From an uncultured Oscillospiraceae bacterium (lineage in GTDB: Bacteria; Bacillota; Clostridia; Oscillospirales; Oscillospiraceae): a stretch of DNA of 38,009 nt. Each line of letters opens with the position of its first letter. Position 1 is the stretch's first letter. The position numbers and the translations under genes were made by a program. Shown here one piece after another: positions 1 through 7,237 of this stretch. The stretch is from positions 1 to 38,009 of the forward strand of contig CAKUOS010000017.1 in assembly GCA_934670025.1 (NCBI GenBank), in the 5' to 3' direction. The notes beneath the pieces were generated by a model. It saw nothing but the letters and a program-made list of their open reading frames with translations. It was not told the origin of the DNA and searched no databases.

Positions 1-59
1 TCGAACCAGCGGCCTCTTGAACCCCATTCAAGCGCGATACCAAACTTCGCCACACCCGG
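1..59 (-). tRNA. tRNA-Pro (anticodon GGG), 3' part cut by window edge
   Basis: Read on the minus strand from 59, the sequence gives acceptor 5' strand CCGGGTG, U8-G9, D stem GCGA/TCGC around a GG-containing loop, and anticodon stem CTTGA/TCAAG around loop ATGGGGT. That puts GGG at positions 34-36 (proline, CCC/CCU codons). A variable region and the start of the T arm (GGTTCGA) follow, and the rest runs off the window. It lies downstream of the yeiH-like gene on the same strand. The T-loop remainder and acceptor 3' strand cannot be checked here. Confidence 0.9.
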
Positions 60-102
60 ATAGCTATTGAATTAGCCTATGTATCATAGCATATCCGGGT
101 GT
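52..102. repeat. Inverted repeat linking the tRNA-Pro 5' end to its leader
   Basis: ACACCCGGATA (52-62) is matched by its exact reverse complement TATCCGGGTGT (92-102). The match extends through GCTAT/ATAGC with one extra base, so the arms are about 16 bp with roughly 20 bases between them. In the tRNA precursor the leader copy could pair with nucleotides 1-7 of the mature tRNA, in competition with its own acceptor stem. The leader copy also resembles the 3' acceptor strand expected for this tRNA, so it could be a tRNA-end remnant. No U-run follows, so it is not a typical terminator. Confidence 0.7.
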
Positions 103-133
103 ATTTTGCAAGAGGTATTTTTACTTTTTCTCG

Positions 134-1180
134 TCAGCCGAGCGTGCCCGCCGGGGCCACGCCGATGGCGTACTCCACCGCGATGGCGACCAGCACCACC
201 AGCAGCGAAATGATGAACCCGTGCAGCATCGGCTTTGCGCCCGAGCGGCACAGCTCCTTAAAGTTCGTGTTCAGGCCGATGGCGGCCAGCGCCGCGACCA
301 TCAGGAACTTGCTCACGGTCTTGAGCGAGGCGGCCAGCGCTGCCGGGATCACGCCGAGGCTGCAAAGCCCCGACATTGCCAGAAAGCCCAGGATGAACCA
401 CGGGAATACGGCCTTCATGTTGACCTTTACCGCAGCGCTGCCGGCCTCGGCGGCCTCTTTTTTCTTCATATGCACGCCGATGGCCGAGAAAACCAGCACC
501 GCCGGGATGATGGCCAGCGTGCGCGTGAGCTTGACCATCGTGGCAAAGTCGCCCGCGGCCTCGCTGAAGGCGTAGCCCGTGGCAACGACGCTCGACGTGT
601 CGTTGACGGCCGTCCCGGCCCACAGGCCGAACGCTGCGTCAGACAGACCCATCCATCTGCCCAGCAGCGGGAACACGAGGATCATGACCATGTCGAACAG
701 GAACGTCGCCGACATCCCGTAGGCGATGTCCAGATCGCTCGCGTCGATGACCGGCGCGATGGCCGCGATGGCCGAGCCGCCGCAGATGCCCGTACCGGCG
801 TTGATGAGGCTGTAGGTCTTCCAGTTGAGCTTCAGCGCGTGGCCGATGAGCGCGCCGACGCCGAAGCACGTGGCCAGCGTAAAGACCATCACCGTCAGCG
901 AGAACCGGCCCACGGTCAAAACCGTCGTGATATTGAGACTCGCGCCAAGCAGGATGATGGCGAATTTCAGAATTTTCTTCGAGGTAAAGCGGATGCCGGG
1001 CTTCGTGACATCGTCGGGCTTATAAAAGCTGTTGATGAACATCCCGATGAACATCGCGATGACCGACGCGCCGATAAAATGCAGCCCTGCGTCCGTCTCC
1101 AGCTGTTCGAGGAACTTGGCCGCCGCCGCGACGACGAGCGCCAGCAGGCAGCCCGGCAGATACTTTTTGATCGTTTTCAT
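134..1180 (-). CDS. yeiH: YeiH/UPF0324 family putative sulfate exporter (membrane protein)
   Basis: A 348-aa polytopic membrane protein of the YeiH (UPF0324) family, often annotated as a putative sulfate exporter; the substrate is not firmly established. Visible family traits are length (E. coli YeiH is about 349 aa), many hydrophobic helices, and the glycine-rich GICGGSAIAAIAPVI segment mid-protein. The start at 1180 (MKTIKKYLPG) is chosen because GGAGGG sits 6 nt upstream; the frame stays open further upstream but that part is hydrophilic and overlaps the divergent promoter. The gene is divergent to a LysR regulator, the same pairing as yeiH/yeiE in enterobacteria, so the regulator probably controls it. 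A tRNA-Pro follows 74 bases downstream on the same strand, and no terminator is seen between them. Confidence 0.88.
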   Translation of the reverse strand: MKTIKKYLPGCLLALVVAAAAKFLEQLETDAGLHFIGASVIAMFIGMFINSFYKPDDVTKPGIRFTSKKILKFAIILLGASLNITTVLTVGRFSLTVMVFTLATCFGVGALIGHALKLNWKTYSLINAGTGICGGSAIAAIAPVIDASDLDIAYGMSATFLFDMVMILVFPLLGRWMGLSDAAFGLWAGTAVNDTSSVVATGYAFSEAAGDFATMVKLTRTLAIIPAVLVFSAIGVHMKKKEAAEAGSAAVKVNMKAVFPWFILGFLAMSGLCSLGVIPAALAASLKTVSKFLMVAALAAIGLNTNFKELCRSGAKPMLHGFIISLLVVLVAIAVEYAIGVAPAGTLG

Positions 1181-1211
1181 GCAATTCCCTCCGGTTTTTT
1201 CTTTTTGCGGC

Positions 1212-1277
1212 TTTATGATAGCACCGAAGTGTGATAAAATAAAGGCATGAAAACGAATGAAACGATTCCAAATCGTT
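1212..1277. promoter_or_regulatory. Divergent promoter region with 7-bp palindrome (candidate LysR operator)
   Basis: Rightward: TTTATG (1212-1217), 17-nt spacer, TAAAAT (1235-1240). Leftward: TATCAT -10 (complement of 1215-1220) with a weak -35. The two cores overlap, typical of LysR-controlled divergent pairs. AACGATT (1261-1267), CCA, AATCGTT (1271-1277) is a perfect 7-bp inverted repeat between the rightward start site and the regulator gene, well placed for autorepression. The -35 boxes are poor, so the regulator may be needed for activation. Confidence 0.5.
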
Positions 1278-1295
1278 ATCGGATGGAGGATGCCC

Positions 1296-2147
1296 ATGGA
1301 CCCGCGCCTGACCACCTTTCTCACGCTCTGCCGCACCATGCACTACGGCCAGGCGGCGGAGCTGCTGCATCTGACGCAGCCCGCCGTCACCAAACAGATC
1401 CAGTCGCTTGAAGCGCAGTACGACGTCAAACTCTTCCGCTACGACGGCCGCCGCCTCTTTCAGACCGAGCAGGGCGCGACGCTCGAACGCTACGCCATCA
1501 GCCTGCAATATAACGACGCGGAGCTTGTGCGCGCGCTGCACGCGAAAAAGAAGACGCTCCTGCGCATCGGCGCGACGAAATCCATCGGCGACTATATCCT
1601 CCTGCCCGAGATCCGCCGCTTTCTCGCCGATCCCGGGCACGAGCTGTTTTTCACCGTCGACAATACCGCGCGCCTGCTTGCGCAGCTCGAGGCGGGGGAG
1701 CTGGACTTCGTCGTGCTCGAGGGCCTGTTCGATAAGCGCCGCTACGACTCGTTTTTACTGCGCATCGAGCCGTATATCGGCATCTGCGCGAAGGATCACC
1801 CCTTCGCGGGCCGCGCGGTGCCGTTACAGGAGCTGTTTTCCGAGCGGCTCATCCTCCGCGAACCCGGCTCCGGTACGCGCCTGATCCTCGAACGCGAGCT
1901 TGCGCAGTGCGGCTACACGCCGCAGGCGTTCAGCGGCACGGTCTGCATCAGCAGCTTCAAGATCATCCGCGCGCTGGTGCGCGATGGCTGCGGCGTGAGC
2001 TTTCTGTACGAGGCCGTCGTCAAGGGCGACGACGCCTTCGGCCATTTTACCTGCTCGCCGCTGACCGGCGCGCACGAGCTGAACGTCGTCAGCCTGCAAA
2101 ATACCCGCGCCGCGCATTACGCGCGCGAGTTTCTCTTCCCGAAATAA
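1296..2147 (+). CDS. LysR-type transcriptional regulator (YeiE-like context)
   Basis: A 283-aa LysR-family activator/repressor. Residues 1-60 form the winged helix-turn-helix, including the LHLTQPAVTKQIQSLE recognition segment. Residues 85-283 form the periplasmic-binding-protein-like effector domain, with TFVV-like strands and a GSGTR turn typical of the family. ATG at 1296 is chosen because GGAGG (1285-1289) lies 6 nt upstream; the ATG at 1290 overlaps that site and starts further upstream lack one. It is transcribed away from the yeiH-like gene and is expected to regulate it. In E. coli the neighbour of yeiH is the LysR protein YeiE, which supports the assignment by context; the ligand is unknown. 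A strong terminator follows immediately. Confidence 0.9.
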   Translation: MDPRLTTFLTLCRTMHYGQAAELLHLTQPAVTKQIQSLEAQYDVKLFRYDGRRLFQTEQGATLERYAISLQYNDAELVRALHAKKKTLLRIGATKSIGDYILLPEIRRFLADPGHELFFTVDNTARLLAQLEAGELDFVVLEGLFDKRRYDSFLLRIEPYIGICAKDHPFAGRAVPLQELFSERLILREPGSGTRLILERELAQCGYTPQAFSGTVCISSFKIIRALVRDGCGVSFLYEAVVKGDDAFGHFTCSPLTGAHELNVVSLQNTRAAHYAREFLFPK

Positions 2148-2155
2148 TGCGCACA

Positions 2156-2190
2156 CCCCCGGCGAAGCCTTCGCCGGGGGCGTTTTGTTT
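2156..2190 (+). terminator. Rho-independent terminator of the LysR gene
   Basis: Perfect 11-bp stem CCCCCGGCGAA/TTCGCCGGGGG with loop GCC, followed by CGTTTTGTTT. The U-run exists only in the rightward direction, so it serves the LysR gene and not the convergent THEP1 gene, which ends at 2196. Confidence 0.9.
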
Positions 2191-2195
2191 ATGAT

Positions 2196-2738
2196 TCAAA
2201 GGATAAGCTGCGGCCCGAGCGTGCGCAGGATCTCGTCCAATACGCCGCCGCGCGTCTGTTCTGTGACCTCGATCAGCCGCACGTCCGGGTGGCTGCGCAC
2301 GGCGTTTGCCAGCGGGGTATCGGCCTTCTGCTGCACAACGCCGAGAATGGGCGTTTCGCCGTCCAGAAGCGCCAGAATGCGCGCGGAAAACTCCGCCGCC
2401 TCGCGCTCCATGCGGCCGATCTCGTCCATCACGATGAGCCGCGACGCCTCCGCGGCTTGCAGCGCCGCGACGCCCGCGGACTCGAAAACTGCCGGGAACG
2501 AGACGATCCCGCGGCCCGTACAGCGGATGCCCACGCGGTTTTCCGCCAGAAGCGGCGCATCGGGCCGCGCGGCGGGGATGAGATGCACCGTGCGGCTGCC
2601 GTCTGCCAGCGGCTCGGACGAAACGGTCAGAAAGCCGCCCGGCTGTGTAATATCAAGCGCGCGCAGCGCCGCGCGGATGCGCGTGGACTTGCCGATCTGG
2701 ACCGGCCCGGTCAGAAATACGTGCATGGTCTTATGCAT
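2196..2738 (-). CDS. THEP1-type P-loop nucleoside-triphosphatase
   Basis: A 180-aa small P-loop NTPase resembling the THEP1 (DUF265) family. Walker A is GPVQIGKST at residues 11-19 and Walker B is LIVMDEIGRME; the family typically hydrolyses NTPs slowly and its cell role is unclear. It is the last gene of a leftward cluster and overlaps xdhC by 8 nt (ATGCATAA contains both the start and the xdhC stop), so translation is probably coupled. An alternative start at 2726 (MHVFLTG) would remove the overlap. Its position after xdhC suggests a part in molybdenum-cofactor or molybdo-enzyme maturation. That is context only; nothing in the protein itself shows the substrate. Confidence 0.8.
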   Translation of the reverse strand: MHKTMHVFLTGPVQIGKSTRIRAALRALDITQPGGFLTVSSEPLADGSRTVHLIPAARPDAPLLAENRVGIRCTGRGIVSFPAVFESAGVAALQAAEASRLIVMDEIGRMEREAAEFSARILALLDGETPILGVVQQKADTPLANAVRSHPDVRLIEVTEQTRGGVLDEILRTLGPQLIL

Positions 2739-3774
2739 TGCGCGGCTTTTTTGTGCAGCCCATGCGCTTTGCGCGGTGCAGGATCATCTCCGCCGCGATC
2801 GACACGGCGATCTCCGCCGGCGTCTGGCCGAGGATGTCAAGCCCGATGGGCGCGTGGATGCGGGAAAGCTCCGCCTCCGGGATGCCGTTTGCGACGAGAT
2901 AGGCGTTCGTCGAGGCGATCTTGTGGCGGCTGCCGATGCAGCCGATATACGTCGCGGCGGAGCGCATGGCCTGCAAAAGCACCTCACGGTCGGCCTGATG
3001 GCCGGGCGTCATGATGCAGACGTAGTCGTTCCGGCTCAGCGTCAGATGCGCGCCGATGTCGAGATAATCGCCGAGGATGACGCGCTCGGCCTGCGGATAG
3101 TGCGCGGGCGTGGCGAAATCCGGGCGGTTGTCGTAGACCACCACGCGGAACCCGACCGAGGCGAGCACCGGCACGAGCGCCGCGCCGACGTGGCCGCCGC
3201 CGAAGATATACGCATAGCCCGCCTGCGTGAGCGGCTCGACGAAGTAGCCCGGGTCGCCCTTTTGCATACAGGCGTTGGATTTGAGCATGGGCTTAAGCTG
3301 TTCGGGGCTGACGCGGTCCGTAAAGCGCAGCCCGTGCGCTTCGTCATACGTGCCCATCGCGCTGACGCAGCCGCCGTCCATGCGGTAGACGAGCCAGCTG
3401 TCGCAGTTCGACTGCAAAAGCTCCAGAATCGCCGCGACCAGCGCGCGCGCCTGCGCGTCCTCGGGCTTGAAGACCTGGAAATAGACCGTCACGTTGCCGC
3501 CGCAGATCATGCCGATGTCCGCGACCTGATTGGGCGCCAGACAGTAACCCTGCACGAGCGGCTCGCCGCTTGCAAGCACGTCCATGGCCTTTTCGCCCGC
3601 GAGCTTTTCCACTGCGCCGCCGCCGATGGTGCCCTCCGTGTGGCCGTCGGCGAACACGCCCATCTTCGCGCCCGCGCCGCGCGGCGTCGAGCCCGAGGAA
3701 GCCAGAATGCTGCACAGCACGACGCGCTCACCGCGCGCAAGCGCCGCCAGAATGGATGTAAAGAGCTGTTTCAT
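2731..3774 (-). CDS. xdhC: XdhC/CoxI family molybdenum-hydroxylase maturation protein
   Basis: A 347-aa two-domain XdhC/CoxI protein. Residues 1 to about 95 form the XdhC-CoxI domain (SSGSTPRGAGAKM, TIGGGAVE), with a cysteine in GMICGGNVTVYF at the place where family members bind or sulfurate the molybdenum cofactor. Residues from about 185 on form a Rossmann domain starting YIFGGGHVG. Known XdhC proteins protect and sulfurate Moco and deliver it to xanthine dehydrogenase-type enzymes. No molybdo-hydroxylase is in the window, so the client must be elsewhere. It overlaps the upstream methyltransferase by ATGA (3771-3774) and the downstream NTPase by 8 nt, so the three are co-translated. Confidence 0.9.
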   Translation of the reverse strand: MKQLFTSILAALARGERVVLCSILASSGSTPRGAGAKMGVFADGHTEGTIGGGAVEKLAGEKAMDVLASGEPLVQGYCLAPNQVADIGMICGGNVTVYFQVFKPEDAQARALVAAILELLQSNCDSWLVYRMDGGCVSAMGTYDEAHGLRFTDRVSPEQLKPMLKSNACMQKGDPGYFVEPLTQAGYAYIFGGGHVGAALVPVLASVGFRVVVYDNRPDFATPAHYPQAERVILGDYLDIGAHLTLSRNDYVCIMTPGHQADREVLLQAMRSAATYIGCIGSRHKIASTNAYLVANGIPEAELSRIHAPIGLDILGQTPAEIAVSIAAEMILHRAKRMGCTKKPRNA

Positions 3775-4487
3775 AAAAGCGCCTCCATGTCGATCGTGAT
3801 GATGCCGAGCTTTTTGCGCTGCGGCAGATAATAGGGGAATTCCGCGTCCTGCGTTTGTTGCAGCCGCGGCAGAACCGCCGCGGGCGTGATGGCGCCGGGC
3901 GCTTCGTCCTTACTGTAGATGCGGAAAAACCGCATGGCCTCGTCCGGCGAGGCAAACGGCTGCCCGTGCTCAAGCTCCTGCGCGTCAAACGTGAACGGAA
4001 CGCCCATCGCGCGCAGCGCGTCGCACGCCGCCGGGGCCGTCTCGCCGCGCAGCGGCTGCCGGGTCAGCGAAAAGCGGTGCAGCGCGTAGTTTTTCTTGAT
4101 GATGACGAGCGTTTTCGCGCACTGCCGCCGCGCCGCGGGCAGAATTTCGGCAAGCGAACCGAAAAAGCAGAACACCATCGCGTCATACCGCGCCGTGTCG
4201 TCCGACGTGCGCAGATCGACCTGCCGCGGCGTGATATTCCGGATATCCTGCGCGCGGATCGTTTTGCGCAGCACGGCAAGCGCCGCATCCGACACGTCCG
4301 CAGCCGTGATCGAATCAAAATACGGGCTCAGCGCCGCCGAGAGCGCCCCGAGGCCGCAGCCCGCGTCGCAGAGCGTCCTGCATCCTTGGAGCTTCGGCAG
4401 CAGGATCTGCGTCAGCTGCCGGTAATAGTCGCTTTTCCGGTCGGCCGCCTGCATGAACCGGATCATGTCCTCCGTCCAGATGAACAT
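3771..4487 (-). CDS. Class I SAM-dependent methyltransferase
   Basis: A 238-aa protein with a Rossmann-type methyltransferase core. SAM motif I is LCDAGCGLGALSAAL near residue 40, followed by an acidic strand end (TAADVSDAAL). The C-terminal part (FASPDEAMRFFRIYSKDEAP onward) is not a motif I recognise. The substrate is unknown. It sits between the ABC ATPase (15-nt gap) and xdhC (ATGA overlap) in one leftward transcript, so it may act on a metal ligand, a cofactor or the transported compound. Start at 4487 (MFIWTEDMIRF) follows AAGGAGAG. The polarity and overlaps argue that it belongs to the metal/Moco cluster rather than being a passenger. Confidence 0.8.
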   Translation of the reverse strand: MFIWTEDMIRFMQAADRKSDYYRQLTQILLPKLQGCRTLCDAGCGLGALSAALSPYFDSITAADVSDAALAVLRKTIRAQDIRNITPRQVDLRTSDDTARYDAMVFCFFGSLAEILPAARRQCAKTLVIIKKNYALHRFSLTRQPLRGETAPAACDALRAMGVPFTFDAQELEHGQPFASPDEAMRFFRIYSKDEAPGAITPAAVLPRLQQTQDAEFPYYLPQRKKLGIITIDMEALL

Positions 4488-4502
4488 CGCGTCTCTCCTT
4501 AC

Positions 4503-5279
4503 TTATGCATACGGCGTGCAGACGCAGAACGTCTGTCCGCCGGCTTCGATCTGCGTCACGGCGACCGGGACGCCGTAGAGCGTTTCCAGAAGCCCCGGCG
4601 TCAGAACCTCCGCCGGGCTTCCGAACGCCAGCACACGCCCGTCCTTTAACGCCAGCACCTTCGTCGCGTAGCGGAACGCCTGATTCGGCTCGTGCGTGGA
4701 GAAGATCACGCTGTAGCCCTCGCGGCTGAGCGCCTGTACGCGCTGCATGACGCGGAAGCTGTTGCCGTAATCGAGATTGGCCGTCGGCTCATCCATGACG
4801 AGCATCCGCGCGTTCTGCGTCAGCGCGCGCGCCAGCAGCATCAGCTGCCGTTCGCCGCCCGAGATGCGCAGACACCCGCGCGCGGCAAGCGCTTCGATGC
4901 CGAGCGAACCCAGTGTCCGCAGGGCCGCGTCCTCCTGCTGCCGGTTCGGCGTATCGAACGGCCCGAGCTGCGCGCCAAGACCCATCAGGACGCTTTCGAG
5001 CACCGTGTGGTCGAACGCCGGGTGATACGACTGCGGGATATACGCCAGCATCGACGCAAGCTCACGCCGCGCGATCGTGCGCACGTCGTGGCCGTCGAGC
5101 GTCACACTGCCGCGCTGCGGCGTGAGAAAGCCCAGCAGACAGCGGAACAGCGTCGATTTGCCGACGCCGTTCGGGCCGAGCACGGCCACGCGCTCGCCCG
5201 CGTCCACCGCGAACGAAACGTCCCGCAGCACGTCCTGTCCGCCGTAGGAGAATGTGAGATCACTGACCTTCAGCTGCAC
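4503..5279 (-). CDS. ABC importer ATP-binding protein, FecE/BtuD type
   Basis: A 258-aa type II (BtuCD-like) importer ATPase. Walker A is GPNGVGKST (residues 35-43), the signature RISGGERQ, Walker B MLVMDEPTANLD, and the switch histidine is in FSTHEP. I use a GTG start at 5279 because AAAGGAGG lies 8 nt before it; a longer frame with ATG at 5330 lacks such a site and lies deep inside the permease gene. The gene begins 20 nt inside the end of the permease. Relatives carry ferric siderophores, B12 or, as in Haemophilus MolBC, molybdate/tungstate. With XdhC two genes on, molybdate or tungstate is a reasonable guess, but substrate cannot be read from the ATPase. Confidence 0.88.
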   Translation of the reverse strand: MQLKVSDLTFSYGGQDVLRDVSFAVDAGERVAVLGPNGVGKSTLFRCLLGFLTPQRGSVTLDGHDVRTIARRELASMLAYIPQSYHPAFDHTVLESVLMGLGAQLGPFDTPNRQQEDAALRTLGSLGIEALAARGCLRISGGERQLMLLARALTQNARMLVMDEPTANLDYGNSFRVMQRVQALSREGYSVIFSTHEPNQAFRYATKVLALKDGRVLAFGSPAEVLTPGLLETLYGVPVAVTQIEAGGQTFCVCTPYA

Positions 5280-6312
5280 GCTGCGCGCCTCCTTTGATGA
5301 TGAGATGCAGAAACAGCGGCGCGCCGACAAGCGCCGTGAGGATGCCGAGCGGGATCTCGCTCGTCGTCAGACACCGCGCCAGATCGTCCACCAGCATCAG
5401 AAAGCTCGCGCCCAGCAGCATCGACGCCGGCAGCAGCCGCGCCGTGTCCTGCCCGACGAGCAGCCGGCAGATGTGCGGAATGACAAGCCCGACCCAGCCG
5501 ATCATGCCGCTGATGGACACCGACGCCGCCGTCGAGAGCGTCGCGCACACGATCACGACCAGACGCAGAAGCTGCGTGTTGACGCCCATGCTGCGCGCCT
5601 CAGCCTCGCCGACGGTCAGAAGATTCAGCCGCCACCGCAGCAGAAGCAGCGGGATCAGCCCCAGCAGGATCGGCCCCATCGCAAAGTGCAGATCATCCAG
5701 CCGCACGGACGTCAGAGCGCCCATCAGCCAGTAGGTGATGGCGGGCAGCTGCTCGTTCGTGTCGGCGACGAGCTTGATAAACGATGTGCCCGCCGAAAAC
5801 AGCGACCCCACCATCACGCCCGCGAGCACCATCGCCAGCGTCTCACGGATGCGGCTGAGCCGCCCGACGAAATACGTCAGCGCGACGGCGGCGAGGCCGA
5901 AGAAAAACGAGCTTGCCGTCACGGCGGCGTAGCCCGCGCCGAGCAGAATCGCCAGCGCCGCGCCGAACGCCGCGCCCGTCGACGCGCCCAGAAGATCGGG
6001 CGAGACCATCGGGTTGCGGAACATGGCCTGATAGGCGCTGCCCGCGGCCGAGAGCGCCGCGCCGATGAGCGCCGCGGCCAGAATGCGCGGCAGACGGATG
6101 TTCACGACGACGGAGGCCTCCTCCGCCGACCACGTGGGCGCGAGCGAGAGCCGTCCGCCCGACACAAGGCCGAGCGCGCGGTCTGTCAGCAGCCGCAGCG
6201 TCTGCACCGCCGAAACGGGATACCGTCCGACGAGGAACGACGCGAAAAAGATCCCCGCGGCGAGGCAGATCAGGATCAGAAAGATCAGGCGGCAGGATTT
6301 GCGTGTTTTCAT
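5260..6312 (-). CDS. ABC importer permease, FecCD/BtuC type
   Basis: A 350-aa FecCD-family permease with about ten membrane helices. Recognisable segments are RLPRILAAALIGAALSAAG, NPMVSPDLLGASTGA, and the coupling-helix region MGVNTQ...GMIGWVGLVIPHICR typical of BtuC-like permeases. Start at 6312 (MKTRKSCRLIF) is preferred since GGGAG lies 6 nt upstream; the upstream ATGs have no such site. It pairs with the overlapping ATPase gene. No solute-binding protein is encoded next to it, which is unusual: most such operons begin with one. A consensus -35 (TTGACA) promoter precedes it. Confidence 0.9.
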   Translation of the reverse strand: MKTRKSCRLIFLILICLAAGIFFASFLVGRYPVSAVQTLRLLTDRALGLVSGGRLSLAPTWSAEEASVVVNIRLPRILAAALIGAALSAAGSAYQAMFRNPMVSPDLLGASTGAAFGAALAILLGAGYAAVTASSFFFGLAAVALTYFVGRLSRIRETLAMVLAGVMVGSLFSAGTSFIKLVADTNEQLPAITYWLMGALTSVRLDDLHFAMGPILLGLIPLLLLRWRLNLLTVGEAEARSMGVNTQLLRLVVIVCATLSTAASVSISGMIGWVGLVIPHICRLLVGQDTARLLPASMLLGASFLMLVDDLARCLTTSEIPLGILTALVGAPLFLHLIIKGGAQRAAEGQ

Positions 6313-6342
6313 GAAAAGCTCCCAAAGCATTGTTTTTATTAA

Positions 6343-6370
6343 AGTATCACCCACCCGGCGTTCCTGTCAA
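6343..6370 (-). promoter_or_regulatory. Sigma-A promoter of the ABC/methyltransferase/xdhC operon
   Basis: On the minus strand, TTGACA (complement of 6365-6370), 16-nt spacer, GATACT (complement of 6343-6348), about 30 nt ahead of the permease start. The perfect -35 is compensated by a weak -10. It lies downstream of the terminator at 6404-6437, so the permease operon has its own start. Confidence 0.65.
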
Positions 6371-6403
6371 GCGAATCGCCCGAAAAGCTGTTCGTCATCG
6401 GCG

Positions 6404-6437
6404 AAAGACGAAACGCGCCGGGCAAATGCCCGGCGCG
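6404..6437 (-). terminator. Terminator of the 54-aa cysteine-rich protein gene
   Basis: Perfect 10-bp stem CGCGCCGGGC/GCCCGGCGCG (6414-6437) with loop AAAT. Leftward it is followed by TTTCGTCTTTC, a moderately U-rich tail. It separates the small gene from the ABC operon, but the broken U-run may permit read-through. Confidence 0.65.
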
Positions 6438-6465
6438 AAAGCGTCACAGATATCCGAAAGATGCC

Positions 6466-6630
6466 TCAGGGAGCTTCCTCCGAAGCGCACAGCCGCGCGA
6501 TCTCCTGTCCGATCTGGCATACGTCCCGGTATGCGCAGCATTCGTAGTCGCAGTCCGCTTCGCCGTCCTCGACAAGGACCATCCGGGATGCGTCGATGGT
6601 GCGGCAGTAGCCGCTCAGGATCTGTTCCAT
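6466..6630 (-). CDS. Small cysteine-rich protein (54 aa), unknown function
   Basis: I do not recognise this family. The 54-aa protein starts at ATG 6630 with GGAGG 8 nt upstream and has its own promoter and terminator, which argues that it is a real gene. It has six cysteines, four of them in C-x3-CC-x5-C (residues 27-38), in an acidic context (EDGEADCDYECC). There is no signal peptide or membrane helix. Such a pattern suits metal or Fe-S binding in the cytoplasm, but that is inference. It stands immediately upstream of the leftward ABC/XdhC cluster and divergent from the V-ATPase operon; a metal-related role with the former fits best. Confidence 0.65.
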   Translation of the reverse strand: MEQILSGYCRTIDASRMVLVEDGEADCDYECCAYRDVCQIGQEIARLCASEEAP

Positions 6631-6663
6631 CCGTGTTTCCTCCAATAATCGCTCTAAATTCCT

Positions 6664-6692
6664 ATTATACACGAAAATAATGAATATTTCCA
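6664..6692 (-). promoter_or_regulatory. Promoter of the 54-aa cysteine-rich protein gene
   Basis: On the minus strand, TGGAAA (complement of 6687-6692), 17-nt spacer, perfect TATAAT (complement of 6664-6669), about 34 nt ahead of the ATG. The flanking DNA is AT-rich compared with the surrounding genes. Confidence 0.7.
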
Positions 6693-6910
6693 TTCAAATA
6701 TCGTACGGCGCTATCAGAAAATGGAATAGCTGAATAGCGGTTTTTTTATGGGAAATCCCTTGCGGAATCTTAACGGATATGTTAGTATCAATAAAATAAG
6801 TGTGATAAGTGCACATAAATATAGACACAATACCAGAAGTATTCAAAAAATGAGGCGCCGCAAATTATTGGGAATGTGGCGTCGTGCGTGTTTTATGGGA
6901 GGTGAGACGA
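6693..6910 (+). promoter_or_regulatory. AT-rich V-ATPase operon leader with candidate promoter
   Basis: This 218-nt AT-rich gap precedes the V-ATPase operon. The best rightward candidate is TTGCGG (6760-6765), 17-nt spacer, TAGTAT (6783-6788). This would give a leader of about 115 nt. A further AT-rich stretch (ATAAAATAAGTGTGATAAG) follows and could hold another start. I see no known riboswitch in it. The promoter call is weak. Confidence 0.4.
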
Positions 6911-7237
6911 TTGGAAATGCAGGCAATTGATTCCATTTCTGCTGCGGAGCAGCAGGCGCGCGAGCTGTCAGAGCGTGCGCGGCAGGAAGCGGCCGAGCTG
7001 GTTCTGCGCGCGGAGAAAGACGGCGCGGCGCGGCTCGAGGCGGTTTCGGCCGACGCGCAGCAGCAGCTGCGTGAAGCGAAAGACCGGGCCGACGGGCAGG
7101 CAAAGGCGTTTGAGACGGAGCTGGGCACCAGCACCGCGCAGACGTGCGCCGCACTGCGCGAGGCGGCCGCTCGCAACAAGACGCAGGCTGCGTCAATGAT
7201 CGTAGAGAGGATCTGGAACGGCGAATGGCAATCGTAA
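6911..7237 (+). CDS. ntpF: V-type ATPase peripheral-stalk subunit G/H (E. hirae NtpF-like)
   Basis: A 108-aa alanine-, glutamate- and glutamine-rich protein that is almost entirely predicted coiled coil (heptad-like AAEQQARELSERARQEAAE). This fits subunit G/H, called NtpF in E. hirae, which forms the peripheral stalk with subunit E and connects subunit I to the A3B3 head. I use TTG at 6911 since GGGAGGTGA (6897-6905) is ideally spaced for it; the ATG at 6917 is 14 nt from GGAGG and an upstream ATG at 6884 would precede the site. It is the first gene of the V-ATPase operon and overlaps the subunit I gene by 13 nt. Sequence alone is low-complexity, so the call leans on gene order. Confidence 0.8.
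   Translation: MEMQAIDSISAAEQQARELSERARQEAAELVLRAEKDGAARLEAVSADAQQQLREAKDRADGQAKAFETELGTSTAQTCAALREAAARNKTQAASMIVERIWNGEWQS

Noticed and set aside
2185..3831. 548-codon frame on the plus strand opposite THEP1 and xdhC
   Set aside because: Antisense shadow of recognised genes; no ribosome binding site or domain.
5280..5330. N-terminal extension of the ABC ATPase to ATG 5330
   Set aside because: No ribosome binding site, unlike the GTG at 5279; the extra residues do not match ABC ATPases.
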